Below, piece by piece: positions 26,527 to 34,969 of a stretch of DNA of 52,380 nt (within the stretch, counting starts at the first letter, position 1; each line of letters opens with the position of its first letter). This stretch comes from Pseudomonadota bacterium. Its GTDB lineage: Bacteria; Pseudomonadota; Gammaproteobacteria; Burkholderiales; Rhodocyclaceae. The stretch is from contig JAPLQT010000126.1 of NCBI GenBank assembly GCA_026399515.1, positions 1 to 52,380 of the forward strand. Direction: 5' to 3'. The notes under the pieces were generated by a model, which did no database searches, was not told where the DNA came from, and worked only from the letters and a program-made list of their open reading frames with translations. The position numbers and the translations under genes are program-made.

Positions 26527-29470
26527 GGAGACGCTCCCCGGTCGGATCAAAAAATGGCGTCTTGACGACTTCCACCGCAATCGAGGTGCCCAGATGCCAC
26601 GCGCTCAGGCGCTCGCCAATGCGCTGCGTGCCGCGTTTGAGCATCGCCAAGGCGATGGGCTGCTGCAGCGCCGGGCTGAAACAACTGCTGGTGACCCAGC
26701 CCTCGGCCTGAGTCGGCGGCGGTCGCAGCGACAGGTGCGCGCCGACCGCCAGCCGGGTGCGACTATCCACCGCTTGCAGGCCGACCAGTTGCATGCGCTC
26801 AGGATCCTTGCCCGCCGGCCGCGTCAGCGAACGGCGACCGACGAAGTTGGCCGGCTTCTTGTCGACGCCGCGCGCCAGGCCAACATCGCCCGGCAGCGTG
26901 GTGCCGTCGGTGTCGGCGCCGACGTGGATGAAACCTTTCTCGATGCGCATGATCATCAGCGCTTCCACGCCGTAGGCACAGATCTCCAGATCCTGCCCGG
27001 CTTCCCACAGCCGTGCCAGCAGGGTTTCGGTCTGCGACGCCGGGAGATTGATCTCATAGCCCAGCTCGCCGTTGAAGCTGGCGCGCAACACGCGGATCGG
27101 CTGCCCTGCATAAGTGGATTCGCGTAGCGTCATGTGCTTCATCCGCGCTGGCGCCATGGCGGCATCGAAGCCGAGCTGGTCGAGCAGGCGCCAGGCGTTC
27201 GGCCCCGCGACCGTGACGTTGCCCCATTGCGAGGTCACCGGCACGATGAAGACGCGCAGGTCGACGTACTCGCACTGCAGCCATTCCTCGAACGCCGACG
27301 CCACGCGCTCGACACCGCCCGAGGTGGTGTTGACCCAGAAATGATGGGGCGCCAGCCGCGCGACGATGCCGTCGTCCATGACGATGCCGTTCTCATTCAG
27401 TAGAACGCCGTAGCGGGCGCTACCCACCGCCAGGGTCGACATGGTGCCCACGTACATCAGGTCGAGGAAAGCGGCCGCATCGGGGCCGTAGACCTCGATC
27501 TTGCCGAGCGGTGAGTTGTCGAACAGGCCGACGCCACGCCGCACTTCCGCTGACTCGCGCTCTGCGGCGGCGATCAGGCCTTCGCCTGGCAAGGGGTAGG
27601 CCGCCGGGCGTTCCCAGCCGCCGAATTCCTCGAACAAGGCGCCACGGGCATGGTGAAAATCGCGTGCCGACAGACGTTTGAGCGGGCGATAGCGCTCACC
27701 GCTGCGCCCGCCCGCGAGTGCGTTGATCGTCACCGGCTTGAACGGCGGGCGGAACTTCGTACTGCCCACCTGGTCGGGGCGTCGCTCGGTGGCCTTGCCC
27801 ATCAGCACCAGCGCATTGATGTTGCTGGTCTTGCCCTGGTCGCTCGCCATGCCGATGGTGGTGTAGCGTTTCAGATGCTCGACCGAGCGGTAATTCTCGC
27901 GCGCCGCCAGTTCCACGTCGCTGGCCGTGACGTCGTTCTGCAAGTCGACAAACTGCTTGCCGGGCTTGCCCCCTCGCGTGGACAGTGCCGACAGTGCTGC
28001 CAACGTGGGCTGGTTGTCGGCCGGCACCCAGCCCGTACCACCGACCGGCGCCGTCGGCATCAGGCCGCCTGGCGCGCTGCGGCCCACCTGCCCGGCATGT
28101 GTCAGCGCGGCCTCCAAGTCGAACACACCGGCACAAGCACCAACCACGGCGACGCCTGGCAGCAGGCGCTCGGGCACGAACATCGACTCAGCGTCCAGCC
28201 ATCTCAAGCTGCCACCGGCCTGCGAATAGAGGCTGACGTTCGGTGTGCAGCCACCGGCACTGGCCACCAGGTCGGCCTTGATCGCTTGCAAGGCACCGCC
28301 ACCGACGCCTGCCACCTGCACGCCCCGCACTGCGCGTTTGCCGGCTATACCGACAAGCACGCTGCTGTGCAGCACCGGCACGCCATGAGGCGCTTGTGCC
28401 TCGCCGCCCAGCTCGCGCTCCGGGCGCCGCTCGACTATCGCCGCCACTTCAATGCCGGCCGCCACCAGCGATTGCGCCACGCCATAAGCACTGTCGCAGG
28501 CGGCGCTGATGACGACGCGCTCGCCGCAGGCCACGCCGTAGTGGGTGGCATAGCGCTCCACCGCACCGGCCAGCATCACGCCGGGGCGGTCGTTGTCGGG
28601 GAACAGCATCGGGCGCTCGAAGCTGCCGGTGGCCAGAATGATTTGACGCGCGCGTATCTTCCACAGCCGTTCCCGGATGCGGCCGGGCGCCGCCGCGCCT
28701 TCAAGCGATTCAATCGCAGTCGCCAGTTGGTGGTCATACAGCGCAACGACGGTGGTGCGGGCCTGCACCTCGACGCCCGCCCGGGCCAGGTCGCAGCGGG
28801 CGGCGGCCAGCCGGGCCGCCGCCTCGCTCCCAGGCCGCAGTGTCTGGCTGGCCGCCCAGCCGCCAGGTTGCACGTCCGCTTCGAGCAGCATCACCTGCCG
28901 ACCGGCGCCAGCGGCCGACACTGCAGCCTGCATGCCGGCCAGACCGGCGCCAACCACCAGTACTTCGGTATTCACCGAGACTTCATCGTAGCGCTCGGGG
29001 TCCGGCCCGTCGCCCGCCGTGCCAAGACCGGCCAGGCGGCGGATCAGCGGCTCGAACAGATGCCAGTGCGGCCACATGAAGGTCTTGTAATAAAAGCCGG
29101 CCGGCAGGAAGGCGGCCAGTTTTTGATTGACGGCGGCAAGGTCGAAATTCAGGCTGGGCCAGCAGTTGCCGCTGGCGCAGACCAGGCCGTCGCGCGCCAG
29201 GATGTCGGTGGCGCGGGTGTCGGGTGTGCGCAGCGGGCCGAGACCGATGTCGAGCAGGCCGGTCGGCTCTTCCACCCCGCAAGAGAAGATGCCGCGTGGC
29301 CGGTGCAGCTTGTAGCTGCGCCCGATGTGCATAAGGCCTTGCGCCAGCAGCGCCGCAGCCACCGTGTCACCAGCAAAGCCTTCGATCGACTGGCCATTGA
29401 AGGAAAAACGCACGGGCTGGCTGCGATCAAGCCACGCCCCATGCGGCGGCGGCAGGCGGTAGCCGCTCAT
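26519..29470 (-). CDS. soxA: Sarcosine oxidase alpha subunit
   Basis: A 983-residue heterotetrameric sarcosine oxidase alpha chain. The N-terminal 2Fe-2S-ferredoxin-like module runs from about residue 20 to 100 (RFSFNGQSIEGFAGDT...GIFSCGVEEPTG). The dinucleotide-binding domain follows with EVLVVGAGLAGMQAA, the fused second Rossmann region, and a C-terminal glycine-cleavage T-like domain (from about 600) that uses tetrahydrofolate, with KIEVYGPDAAAFLD and EKGFIHVGADTDG. The complex demethylates sarcosine to glycine and makes methylene-THF or formaldehyde plus peroxide. ATG at 29470 overlaps the soxD stop in ATGA, so translation is coupled. Confidence 0.95.
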   Translation of the reverse strand: MSGYRLPPPHGAWLDRSQPVRFSFNGQSIEGFAGDTVAAALLAQGLMHIGRSYKLHRPRGIFSCGVEEPTGLLDIGLGPLRTPDTRATDILARDGLVCASGNCWPSLNFDLAAVNQKLAAFLPAGFYYKTFMWPHWHLFEPLIRRLAGLGTAGDGPDPERYDEVSVNTEVLVVGAGLAGMQAAVSAAGAGRQVMLLEADVQPGGWAASQTLRPGSEAAARLAAARCDLARAGVEVQARTTVVALYDHQLATAIESLEGAAAPGRIRERLWKIRARQIILATGSFERPMLFPDNDRPGVMLAGAVERYATHYGVACGERVVISAACDSAYGVAQSLVAAGIEVAAIVERRPERELGGEAQAPHGVPVLHSSVLVGIAGKRAVRGVQVAGVGGGALQAIKADLVASAGGCTPNVSLYSQAGGSLRWLDAESMFVPERLLPGVAVVGACAGVFDLEAALTHAGQVGRSAPGGLMPTAPVGGTGWVPADNQPTLAALSALSTRGGKPGKQFVDLQNDVTASDVELAARENYRSVEHLKRYTTIGMASDQGKTSNINALVLMGKATERRPDQVGSTKFRPPFKPVTINALAGGRSGERYRPLKRLSARDFHHARGALFEEFGGWERPAAYPLPGEGLIAAAERESAEVRRGVGLFDNSPLGKIEVYGPDAAAFLDLMYVGTMSTLAVGSARYGVLLNENGIVMDDGIVARLAPHHFWVNTTSGGVERVASAFEEWLQCEYVDLRVFIVPVTSQWGNVTVAGPNAWRLLDQLGFDAAMAPARMKHMTLRESTYAGQPIRVLRASFNGELGYEINLPASQTETLLARLWEAGQDLEICAYGVEALMIMRIEKGFIHVGADTDGTTLPGDVGLARGVDKKPANFVGRRSLTRPAGKDPERMQLVGLQAVDSRTRLAVGAHLSLRPPPTQAEGWVTSSCFSPALQQPIALAMLKRGTQRIGERLSAWHLGTSIAVEVVKTPFFDPTGERLHG

Positions 29471-29754
29471 GGACCGGCCTCCGGCGCCGGCTCCGGCATC
29501 GGCGCGGTCATCGCGTAGACCGCCTTGATCTCGTGCGTGCCGGTGTCGCGCAGCAGGTTGAACCACTGACCGCAGCCATAGCTGTGGCGCCAGCGTTCCG
29601 CGTGCAGGCCGCAGGGATTGGCGCGGACGAACAGGTAGTCGCCCCAAGTCGCGTCGCTGCAGTCCAGCGGCGGCCGCTGAATGTGCGAGGTGCCGCCGCA
29701 GTGGAACTCGTTTTCCGGCCGGGCGCCGCACCAGGGGCAAGCTATCGTCATCAT
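29467..29754 (-). CDS. soxD: Sarcosine oxidase delta subunit
   Basis: A 95-residue zinc-binding SoxD. It begins (M)MTIACPWCGARPENEFHCGG, giving the Cys-x-x-Cys zinc pair, and continues through NPCGLHAERWRHSYGCGQWF, with His and Cys ligands, to the family end HEIKAVY. A C-terminal Pro/Glu tail is extra. No ribosome site is obvious before the start; instead the interspersed repeat ends directly at the start codon (ACGTTAACC-ATG). It is separated from soxB by that repeat, whereas in most sox operons soxB and soxD are nearly adjacent. Confidence 0.9.
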   Translation of the reverse strand: MMTIACPWCGARPENEFHCGGTSHIQRPPLDCSDATWGDYLFVRANPCGLHAERWRHSYGCGQWFNLLRDTGTHEIKAVYAMTAPMPEPAPEAGP

Positions 29755-29937
29755 GGTTAACGTGAAATACAGTTACGAAGCGCCCCGTCACCCACGAGCG
29801 CAGCGAGCAATTTGTAGCCCCCGCCCGGGCGGGGTTTGGGGGTGGGGACGTGGCCCAAGGCCACTTCCTTCGGGGCGTATGTCCTGTCTCTTAGCAATTT
29901 CATGGCACAGGGGTGGGTTTGGCGACCATGCGAGTTA
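29755..29937 (-). repeat. Structured interspersed repeat, copy 2 (between soxB and soxD)
   Basis: About 183 bases that, read on the minus strand, match 17422-17631. The soxB stop TAA is the first triplet of the repeat, and the last bases abut the soxD ATG. It keeps the GTGGCC-TTG-GGCCAC hairpin and the CCCGCCCGGGCGGGGG hairpin, the AAATTGCTCGCTGCGCTCG block and the ACGGGGCGCTTCGT block. It lacks the roughly 27-base insertion of copy 1. It lies inside a transcribed operon in the same sense as copy 1. Confidence 0.85.
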
Positions 29938-31203
29938 ATGTGCGATGCCGGCGGCGGCGGCTTCGTCGATCAGGCGGCCGGTATGAAAGCGCGCCAGTTG
30001 GAACGGCTCGGCCAGCTCATGGTTGCGGCCGGTCGCCAGCAGATGCGCCAGCGTCCAGCCACCCACCGGAATCGCCTTGAACCCGCCGGTGCCCCAGCCG
30101 CAGTTGAGGTACAGGCCCGGCGCCGGCGTGGCGCCGATGATCGGGCCGGAGTCCTGGACCACGTCGACAATGCCGGCCCACTGGCGCATAAGGCGCAGCC
30201 GGCCGAAGGACGGGAACATCTCGGCTGTGGCGGCCAGCACCATCTGGCTGGTGGCAAAGCTGCCGCGTTGGGCGTAGGACGGGAACAGATCCAGTCCGCC
30301 GCCGATAACCACCTCGCCCTTGCCGGACTGGCTCCAGTAGGCGCCCACCGCGGGCGACAGGACCACGGTGTCGAGTACCGGCTTGACCGGCTCGCTCACC
30401 ATGGCTTGCAGTGCGTAGCTCGTCACCGGCAGCCGAAAACCGGCCATCGCGGCAATTTGGCTGGAGTGGCCGGCCACCGCGGCGGCCACTTTGTCGGCGC
30501 GAATCTCGCCGGCGACGCCGCCGCGATTGGTGTGCACGCCGACCACCCGCTCGCCCTGCCGGATGAAGCCGGTGACGGCACAATTCTGGATGATGTCGAC
30601 GCCCAGTCGGGATGCGCCGCGCGCATAGCCCCAGGCCACTGCATCGTGCCGCACCGAGCCCGCGCGGCGCTGGGTGAAGCCGCCCAGTATAGGGAAACGC
30701 GCGCCAGAATCGAAGTTAAGGCGGGGCGCCAGTTCGCGCACTTTCTCGGCATCGAGTATCTCGGCGTCAATGCCGTTGAACCGCATCGCATTCGCCCAGC
30801 GCGAGATGTTGTCCAGATCGTGGCGTGTATGGGCGAGCGTGATCAGGCCGCGCTGGCTGAACATGATGTTGAAGTTCAGTTCGCGCGACAGATCTTCGTA
30901 GAGCTTGACGGAGAAGTCATACAGGCGCGCGCTCTCGGGGTAGAGGTAGTTCGAGCGCACGATGGTGGTGTTGCGCCCGGTGTTGCCGCCACCGATCCAG
31001 CCCTTGTCGAGCACGGCGATGTTCGTCATGCCGTGATTCTTGGCCAGGTAGTAAGCGGTGGCCAGACCGTGGCCGCCGCCGCCGATGATGACCACGTCAT
31101 AGCGCGACTTCGGCTCTGCATCGAGCCAGACCGGCGCCCAGTCGGCATGGCTTGGGCTGGCCGCCAGCAGGTTCCATGCGGAATATCGGGTTCTCTTCGC
31201 CAT
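29935..31203 (-). CDS. soxB: Sarcosine oxidase beta subunit
   Basis: A 422-residue flavin subunit carrying the sarcosine-oxidising site. It starts MAKRTRYSAWNLL and has the FAD motif VVIIGGGGHGLATAYYLA near 38-55, KGWIGGGNTGRNTTIVRSNY near 68-87, and GGFTQRRAGSVRHDAVAWG, where His186 is the likely covalent FMN ligand of the family. The C-terminal GWGTGGFKAIPVGG motif is present. An ATG three codons upstream (31212) is an alternative; neither has a clear ribosome site. First gene of soxBDAG plus binding protein. Its stop codon forms the edge of the interspersed repeat. Confidence 0.94.
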   Translation of the reverse strand: MAKRTRYSAWNLLAASPSHADWAPVWLDAEPKSRYDVVIIGGGGHGLATAYYLAKNHGMTNIAVLDKGWIGGGNTGRNTTIVRSNYLYPESARLYDFSVKLYEDLSRELNFNIMFSQRGLITLAHTRHDLDNISRWANAMRFNGIDAEILDAEKVRELAPRLNFDSGARFPILGGFTQRRAGSVRHDAVAWGYARGASRLGVDIIQNCAVTGFIRQGERVVGVHTNRGGVAGEIRADKVAAAVAGHSSQIAAMAGFRLPVTSYALQAMVSEPVKPVLDTVVLSPAVGAYWSQSGKGEVVIGGGLDLFPSYAQRGSFATSQMVLAATAEMFPSFGRLRLMRQWAGIVDVVQDSGPIIGATPAPGLYLNCGWGTGGFKAIPVGGWTLAHLLATGRNHELAEPFQLARFHTGRLIDEAAAAGIAH

Positions 31204-31384
31204 GTGGTTCATCAATAGGGTGCCATCGCGCGCCTGTCGGGGATATGCCGCAAAATCATTATGGCATGCAGCTATGTACAGTCCCTGCTTATCCGCACGC
31301 ACCTGAACTTGGCCGCCGCGCAGCAGTTTGGTTAATCCTCACTATACTTAATTCATTGTCCTCTTACATAGACGGGGTGAAGCG

Positions 31385-31648
31385 ATGAACTCGGAAGCCA
31401 AGACAAGAATCATTATCCTGATGAACAATATTCGGATCACCGGGAGCATAGACCTGCTCCCCGGGGTTCGCATTTCCGACTACCTCACGGAATGCAGGGA
31501 ATTCATGGCCGTCACGGATGCCGAAGTCTGGAATCTGGAGGGTCGCAAGCTGTTGGCAAGCGGTTTCATGGACGTCAACCGCGGGCATATCGACATGATC
31601 ATGCCTGAAGATTCGCTGACGCAGGGCTTCGGTCGCTCGTTCGCATGA
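31385..31648 (+). CDS. Small conserved protein, DUF6812-like
   Basis: An 87-residue protein of the kind MNSEAKTRIIILMNNIRITG, with SIDLLPGVRISDYLTECREFMAVTDAEV (quoted in part) and NRGHIDMIMPED. The pattern of a short beta-strand start, a LLPGxRxSDYL segment and AVTDAxVWNLEG is found in small bacterial proteins of unknown function; I assign DUF6812-like only tentatively. No signal peptide or membrane helix. It is divergent from soxB, with about 180 bases between, and 49 bases before the scpB-like gene on the same strand. Confidence 0.6.
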   Translation: MNSEAKTRIIILMNNIRITGSIDLLPGVRISDYLTECREFMAVTDAEVWNLEGRKLLASGFMDVNRGHIDMIMPEDSLTQGFGRSFA

Positions 31649-31697
31649 ACGGACGGGCCGGCATAGAATCGTCATTCTTCATTTTCTCCCCCACTTC

Positions 31698-32429
31698 ATG
31701 ATCATCAGTCGAGTCGAAGGTGCCATCGGTACCATCACCCTGAACCACCAAGCCAAACGCAACGCACTTTCTGAAACTCTGGTCGACGAGGTGGTTGCCG
31801 CGCTGGGTGAATTCACCCGTCGGGAAGTGCGCTGTGCAGTCTTGCGGGCAGCGCCCGGCGTCAAGGTATGGTCGGCCGGCCATGATGTTTCGGAACTGCC
31901 CGAGGGCGGCTACGATCCGCTCGGCTGGCGCGATCCACTGCGCCACCTGATCCGCGAACTGGAAAACTTCCCGGCGCCCGTCATCGCCATGATCGAGGGC
32001 AGCGTCTGGGGCGGCGCGTGCGAAACGGTCCTGGCGTGCGACCTCATCGTCGCCACGCCGGAAGCGACTTTCGCCGCAACGCCGGCCAGGCACAGCGTGC
32101 CTTACAACGTCTCCGGCCTGCTCACTTTCCTGAACGCCGCGCATATCCATATCGCCAAGGAAATGCTATTTACCGCCCAGCCGATTCCCGCCAGCCGGCT
32201 GGAGCGCATGGGCATCATCAATCATGTCGTGGCGGCACCGGAGAATGCGCCGCTATCGATCTCGGTGATGAAGGAACAATTGCGCATCCTGGCGGCCGCT
32301 CACACCATGTCGCCCCAGGATTTCGAGCGCATACAGGGACTGCGCCGGGTAGTGTATAGCAGCCACGACTATTCGGAAGGCATCAGCGCTTTCAAGGAAA
32401 AACGTAAACCAAAATTTCGCGGGCAGTGA
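31698..32429 (+). CDS. scpB: Methylmalonyl-CoA decarboxylase (crotonase fold) with a short internal loss
   Basis: A 243-residue crotonase-family protein closely matching E. coli ScpB: KVWSAGHDVSELPEGGYDPL, MIEGSVWGGACETVLACDL (oxyanion-hole region), TPARHSVPYNVSG and the end EKRKPKFRGQ. ScpB releases CO2 from methylmalonyl-CoA to give propionyl-CoA, the reverse of the pccAB/epimerase direction. Between INHVV and APLSI relatives have about 19 residues, a helix like EDFTLQMAHHISEK; here only five remain, so about 14 are missing in frame. The catalytic core is intact, but the C-terminal helical region that forms trimer contacts may be affected. No good ribosome site seen. Confidence 0.82.
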   Translation: MIISRVEGAIGTITLNHQAKRNALSETLVDEVVAALGEFTRREVRCAVLRAAPGVKVWSAGHDVSELPEGGYDPLGWRDPLRHLIRELENFPAPVIAMIEGSVWGGACETVLACDLIVATPEATFAATPARHSVPYNVSGLLTFLNAAHIHIAKEMLFTAQPIPASRLERMGIINHVVAAPENAPLSISVMKEQLRILAAAHTMSPQDFERIQGLRRVVYSSHDYSEGISAFKEKRKPKFRGQ

Positions 32430-32454
32430 ACCCGCAGAACTCGGCCTTCCCCGA

Positions 32455-33030
32455 TCAGAACGGCCGCAAGCCTATCATCCAGGCGTGCAGAAACCCGGCA
32501 AACACCGCCCAGGCCACCACGCCGACGATCACGGTCATTACATCGCGCGATACGCCGCCGACGACATGAACCACACCGGCCGCGCGATCGCGTCGTTGCG
32601 CCGCATCAAAGGACAGCAGCGACCAGGCGAGAAATCCGCCGAACAGCCATACATCCGACAAGCGCCCGTTTGACAGCAGGTGGGCAACGGCCCAGAGCAC
32701 CACGCCCGCCGCCATCGGTTGGCCGACGACGCGTTTGATGCGGTTGCCGGGAACATAGGCCGCCACCAACAGAATGAAGGCTGGCAGGGTCAGCAGGGCT
32801 GCGACATGGCGCATGCCGGCGGGCGGCAGCCACACCATCGACGGTTCCATGCGCGCGAGTCCCACGCCCCACACGATCAGCCCCAGCCCCAGCGCCGAGG
32901 CCAGCGAATACAGTCCTTTCCAGCGCGCTTCGCCGAGCTGTGCCATCTGGCGAGTCCGCCAGTCATCGGCGAAGATCCGCAGCGAATGTGCTCCCAGGAA
33001 AATCAACAAGCCGGCGATGAGGACGGTCAT
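32455..33030 (-). CDS. NnrU family membrane protein
   Basis: A 191-residue integral membrane protein with five or six helices and the NnrU pattern: LIFLGAHSLRIFADDWR at the start, LGEARWKGLYSLASALGL, then PGNRIKRVVGQPMAAGVVLWAVAHLLSNG and the long C-terminal helix. NnrU is linked to nitric oxide metabolism in denitrifiers and resembles isoprenoid-ring membrane enzymes; its reaction is unsettled. It is the second gene of a two-gene minus-strand unit after the ferredoxin-reductase gene (20 bases apart). Confidence 0.85.
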   Translation of the reverse strand: MTVLIAGLLIFLGAHSLRIFADDWRTRQMAQLGEARWKGLYSLASALGLGLIVWGVGLARMEPSMVWLPPAGMRHVAALLTLPAFILLVAAYVPGNRIKRVVGQPMAAGVVLWAVAHLLSNGRLSDVWLFGGFLAWSLLSFDAAQRRDRAAGVVHVVGGVSRDVMTVIVGVVAWAVFAGFLHAWMIGLRPF

Positions 33031-33050
33031 GATCGGACTCCGATAAGAAC

Positions 33051-34016
33051 TCAGCCGGCATCGCCGGCAAAGGTGAACGCATCCGCGAAGAATTCCTCCG
33101 CCGGAAGGCCGCGTGAAATGAAATCGTGCCGCGCGGCATCGATCATCGCCGGCGCGCCGCAAGCATACACCTGATGGCCGGACAGGTCGGCGTAATCGTC
33201 CAGCACCGCCTGATGCACCAGGCCGACGCGACCCGTCCAGGCATCGCCTGCGGCGGCGTCCGAGAGCACCGGCACGCACTTGAATTGCGGATGCTCCACC
33301 ATCCAACGCAAGGGCAGTTCCGCCAGATATAAACCGGCGCGGTCCCGCGCGCCCCAATACAAGGTCATAGGTCGCTCGATCTTGGCGTGGATGGCGTGCT
33401 CGACGATGCTCTTGATCGGCGCGAAACCAGTGCCGCCGGCCAGCAGAATGATCGGGTTAGCCGAACCCTCGCGCAGGAAGAAGCTGCCGCGCGGGCCTTC
33501 GAAGCGCAGGATGTCGCGTTCCTTCATGGCGCCGAATACGTGCTCGGTAAATTGTCCGCCGGGCACCAGCCGGATATGCAACTGGAGAAGTTCGTCGTCT
33601 TCCGGCGCGTTGGCCAGGGAGAAGGCACGGCGCTTGCCGTCCTTGAGCAGGATCTCGATGTATTGGCCGGCCAGGAATTGGAGCCGTTCATTCACTGGCA
33701 GCTTGAGATGGAGCACCATCACGTCGAGTGCCAGCCGCTCCAGCTTGTGCACCCGGCAGGGCAGCTTTTTCACCGGGAAGTCGTCGGCACTGCTCAATTC
33801 ATGGCTCTCGATGACAATATCGGAAAGCGGTTTGGCACAACAGAACAAGGCCAGGCCGGCAGCTTTATCTTCCTCGCTGAGCGCCCCGTCGGACGCCAAA
33901 CCAAGATCCACCTGGCCGGAAATGATCTTGCCCTTGCAGGCGCCGCAGGCGCCGTTGCGGCAGCCATAGGCGATGAAGGTGTGACCGCTGGGTTGGATAC
34001 TGATCTGGAAGGGCAT
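33051..34016 (-). CDS. 2Fe-2S ferredoxin/FAD-NAD(P)H reductase with a shortened ferredoxin domain
   Basis: A 321-residue flavodoxin-reductase-like electron-transfer protein (CDP-6-deoxy-glucoseen reductase/methane monooxygenase component C type). The N-terminal ferredoxin part has YGCRNGACGACKG and FCCAKP, the four Cys ligands. The FAD domain has RAFSLANAPED (Arg-x-x-Ser) and the NAD domain ILLAGGTGFAPIKS with the end YACGAPAMIDAAR. Intact relatives have about 18-20 more residues between HTF and YGCRNG, a beta strand and helix of the type ETVLEAALRxGxxLP. Here HTFIAYGCRNG runs straight on, so an in-frame loss is likely and cluster folding is doubtful. Confidence 0.8.
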   Translation of the reverse strand: MPFQISIQPSGHTFIAYGCRNGACGACKGKIISGQVDLGLASDGALSEEDKAAGLALFCCAKPLSDIVIESHELSSADDFPVKKLPCRVHKLERLALDVMVLHLKLPVNERLQFLAGQYIEILLKDGKRRAFSLANAPEDDELLQLHIRLVPGGQFTEHVFGAMKERDILRFEGPRGSFFLREGSANPIILLAGGTGFAPIKSIVEHAIHAKIERPMTLYWGARDRAGLYLAELPLRWMVEHPQFKCVPVLSDAAAGDAWTGRVGLVHQAVLDDYADLSGHQVYACGAPAMIDAARHDFISRGLPAEEFFADAFTFAGDAG

Positions 34017-34030
34017 GAGATAATCGACGG

Positions 34031-34930
34031 GTGGAAAGATTATTGATCATAGGCTGCGGCGACGTGGCACGCCGCGCTTTGCCGCGACTTGCGCCGCGTT
34101 ACCGCTTGTACGCACTGGTGCGCTCGACGGACGTTGCGCAGGCCGCCGAGTTTGCTGCTTTGGGGGTCACCACTATCCTCGGTGACCTCGACCGGCCGGC
34201 AACATTGCAGCGGCTCGCCGGCCTGGCCGATCTGGTGCTGCATTTTGCGCCGCCACCGGAGCGCGGCAACCTGGACACGCGAACGCGACACTTGATCGCA
34301 GCCTTGCAACGCGGAAAAATTTTACCACGCCGGCTCATTTACATCAGTACCAGCGGCGTCTATGGCGATTGCGGCGGCGCCTGGGTGAGCGAAACACGCC
34401 GCACTTCCCCGCACACGTCCAGGGCCAGGCGGCGCATCGACGCCGAATGCCAGCTGCGGCGCTGGGGCAAGCGCGGCGGACCCGTCGTCAGCATCCTGCG
34501 CGCGCCCGGCATCTATGCCGCCGAGCGCCTGCCGGTGGATCGCATCCGGCGCGGCGATCCGGTACTGCGTAGCGAGGACGACGTGTTCACCAACCACATC
34601 CACGCCGACGACCTGGCGCGCTGCGCCCTGGCCGCGCTGCGCCACGGCGGGCCGAACCGCGTCTATCACGCCAGCGACGATTCCGTGCTGCCCGGCCTGA
34701 AAATGGCCGACTGGTTTGATGCGGTCGCCGCCGCCTACGCGCTGCCGCGCCCGCGCCGCATCAGCCGCGCGGAGGCGGCAACCCAACTGGCGCCGCTGAC
34801 GCTGTCATTCATGAGCGAGTCGCGCCGCCTCGACAACACCCGCATCAAGCAGGAATTGCGGGTGCGTCTGGACTACCCCGATGTGACCGTCGGTCTGGCG
34901 AGAATCCGTGCGGCTCGCGAGGATACCTGA
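34031..34930 (+). CDS. NAD(P)-dependent epimerase/dehydratase-like (YeeZ-type) protein
   Basis: A 299-residue extended-SDR protein starting with GTG (VERLLIIGCGDVARRALPRL). The nucleotide motif is GCGDVARR rather than GxxGxxG. YISTSGVYGDCGG and RAPGIYAAERLPVDRIRRG match the YeeZ-like group, and TNHIHADDLARC is the usual later motif. The canonical Tyr-x-x-x-Lys is not kept in clear form (SRARRRIDAE lies at that point), so catalysis is uncertain. Its start is only 14 bases from the divergent start of the ferredoxin-reductase gene, so each promoter must lie inside the other gene or one start is misjudged. Confidence 0.72.
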   Translation: MERLLIIGCGDVARRALPRLAPRYRLYALVRSTDVAQAAEFAALGVTTILGDLDRPATLQRLAGLADLVLHFAPPPERGNLDTRTRHLIAALQRGKILPRRLIYISTSGVYGDCGGAWVSETRRTSPHTSRARRRIDAECQLRRWGKRGGPVVSILRAPGIYAAERLPVDRIRRGDPVLRSEDDVFTNHIHADDLARCALAALRHGGPNRVYHASDDSVLPGLKMADWFDAVAAAYALPRPRRISRAEAATQLAPLTLSFMSESRRLDNTRIKQELRVRLDYPDVTVGLARIRAAREDT

Positions 34931-34969
34931 CATGCCCCGGCCCACCATCCTGACGATCGTGAAAACATC

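Noticed and set aside
27650-29518. Long plus-strand open frame opposite soxA
   Set aside because: Antisense shadow; low-complexity His/Gln/Arg/Ala content, while soxA is unmistakable.
29836-31218. Plus-strand open frame opposite soxB
   Set aside because: Antisense shadow of soxB that also crosses the repeat; no domain.
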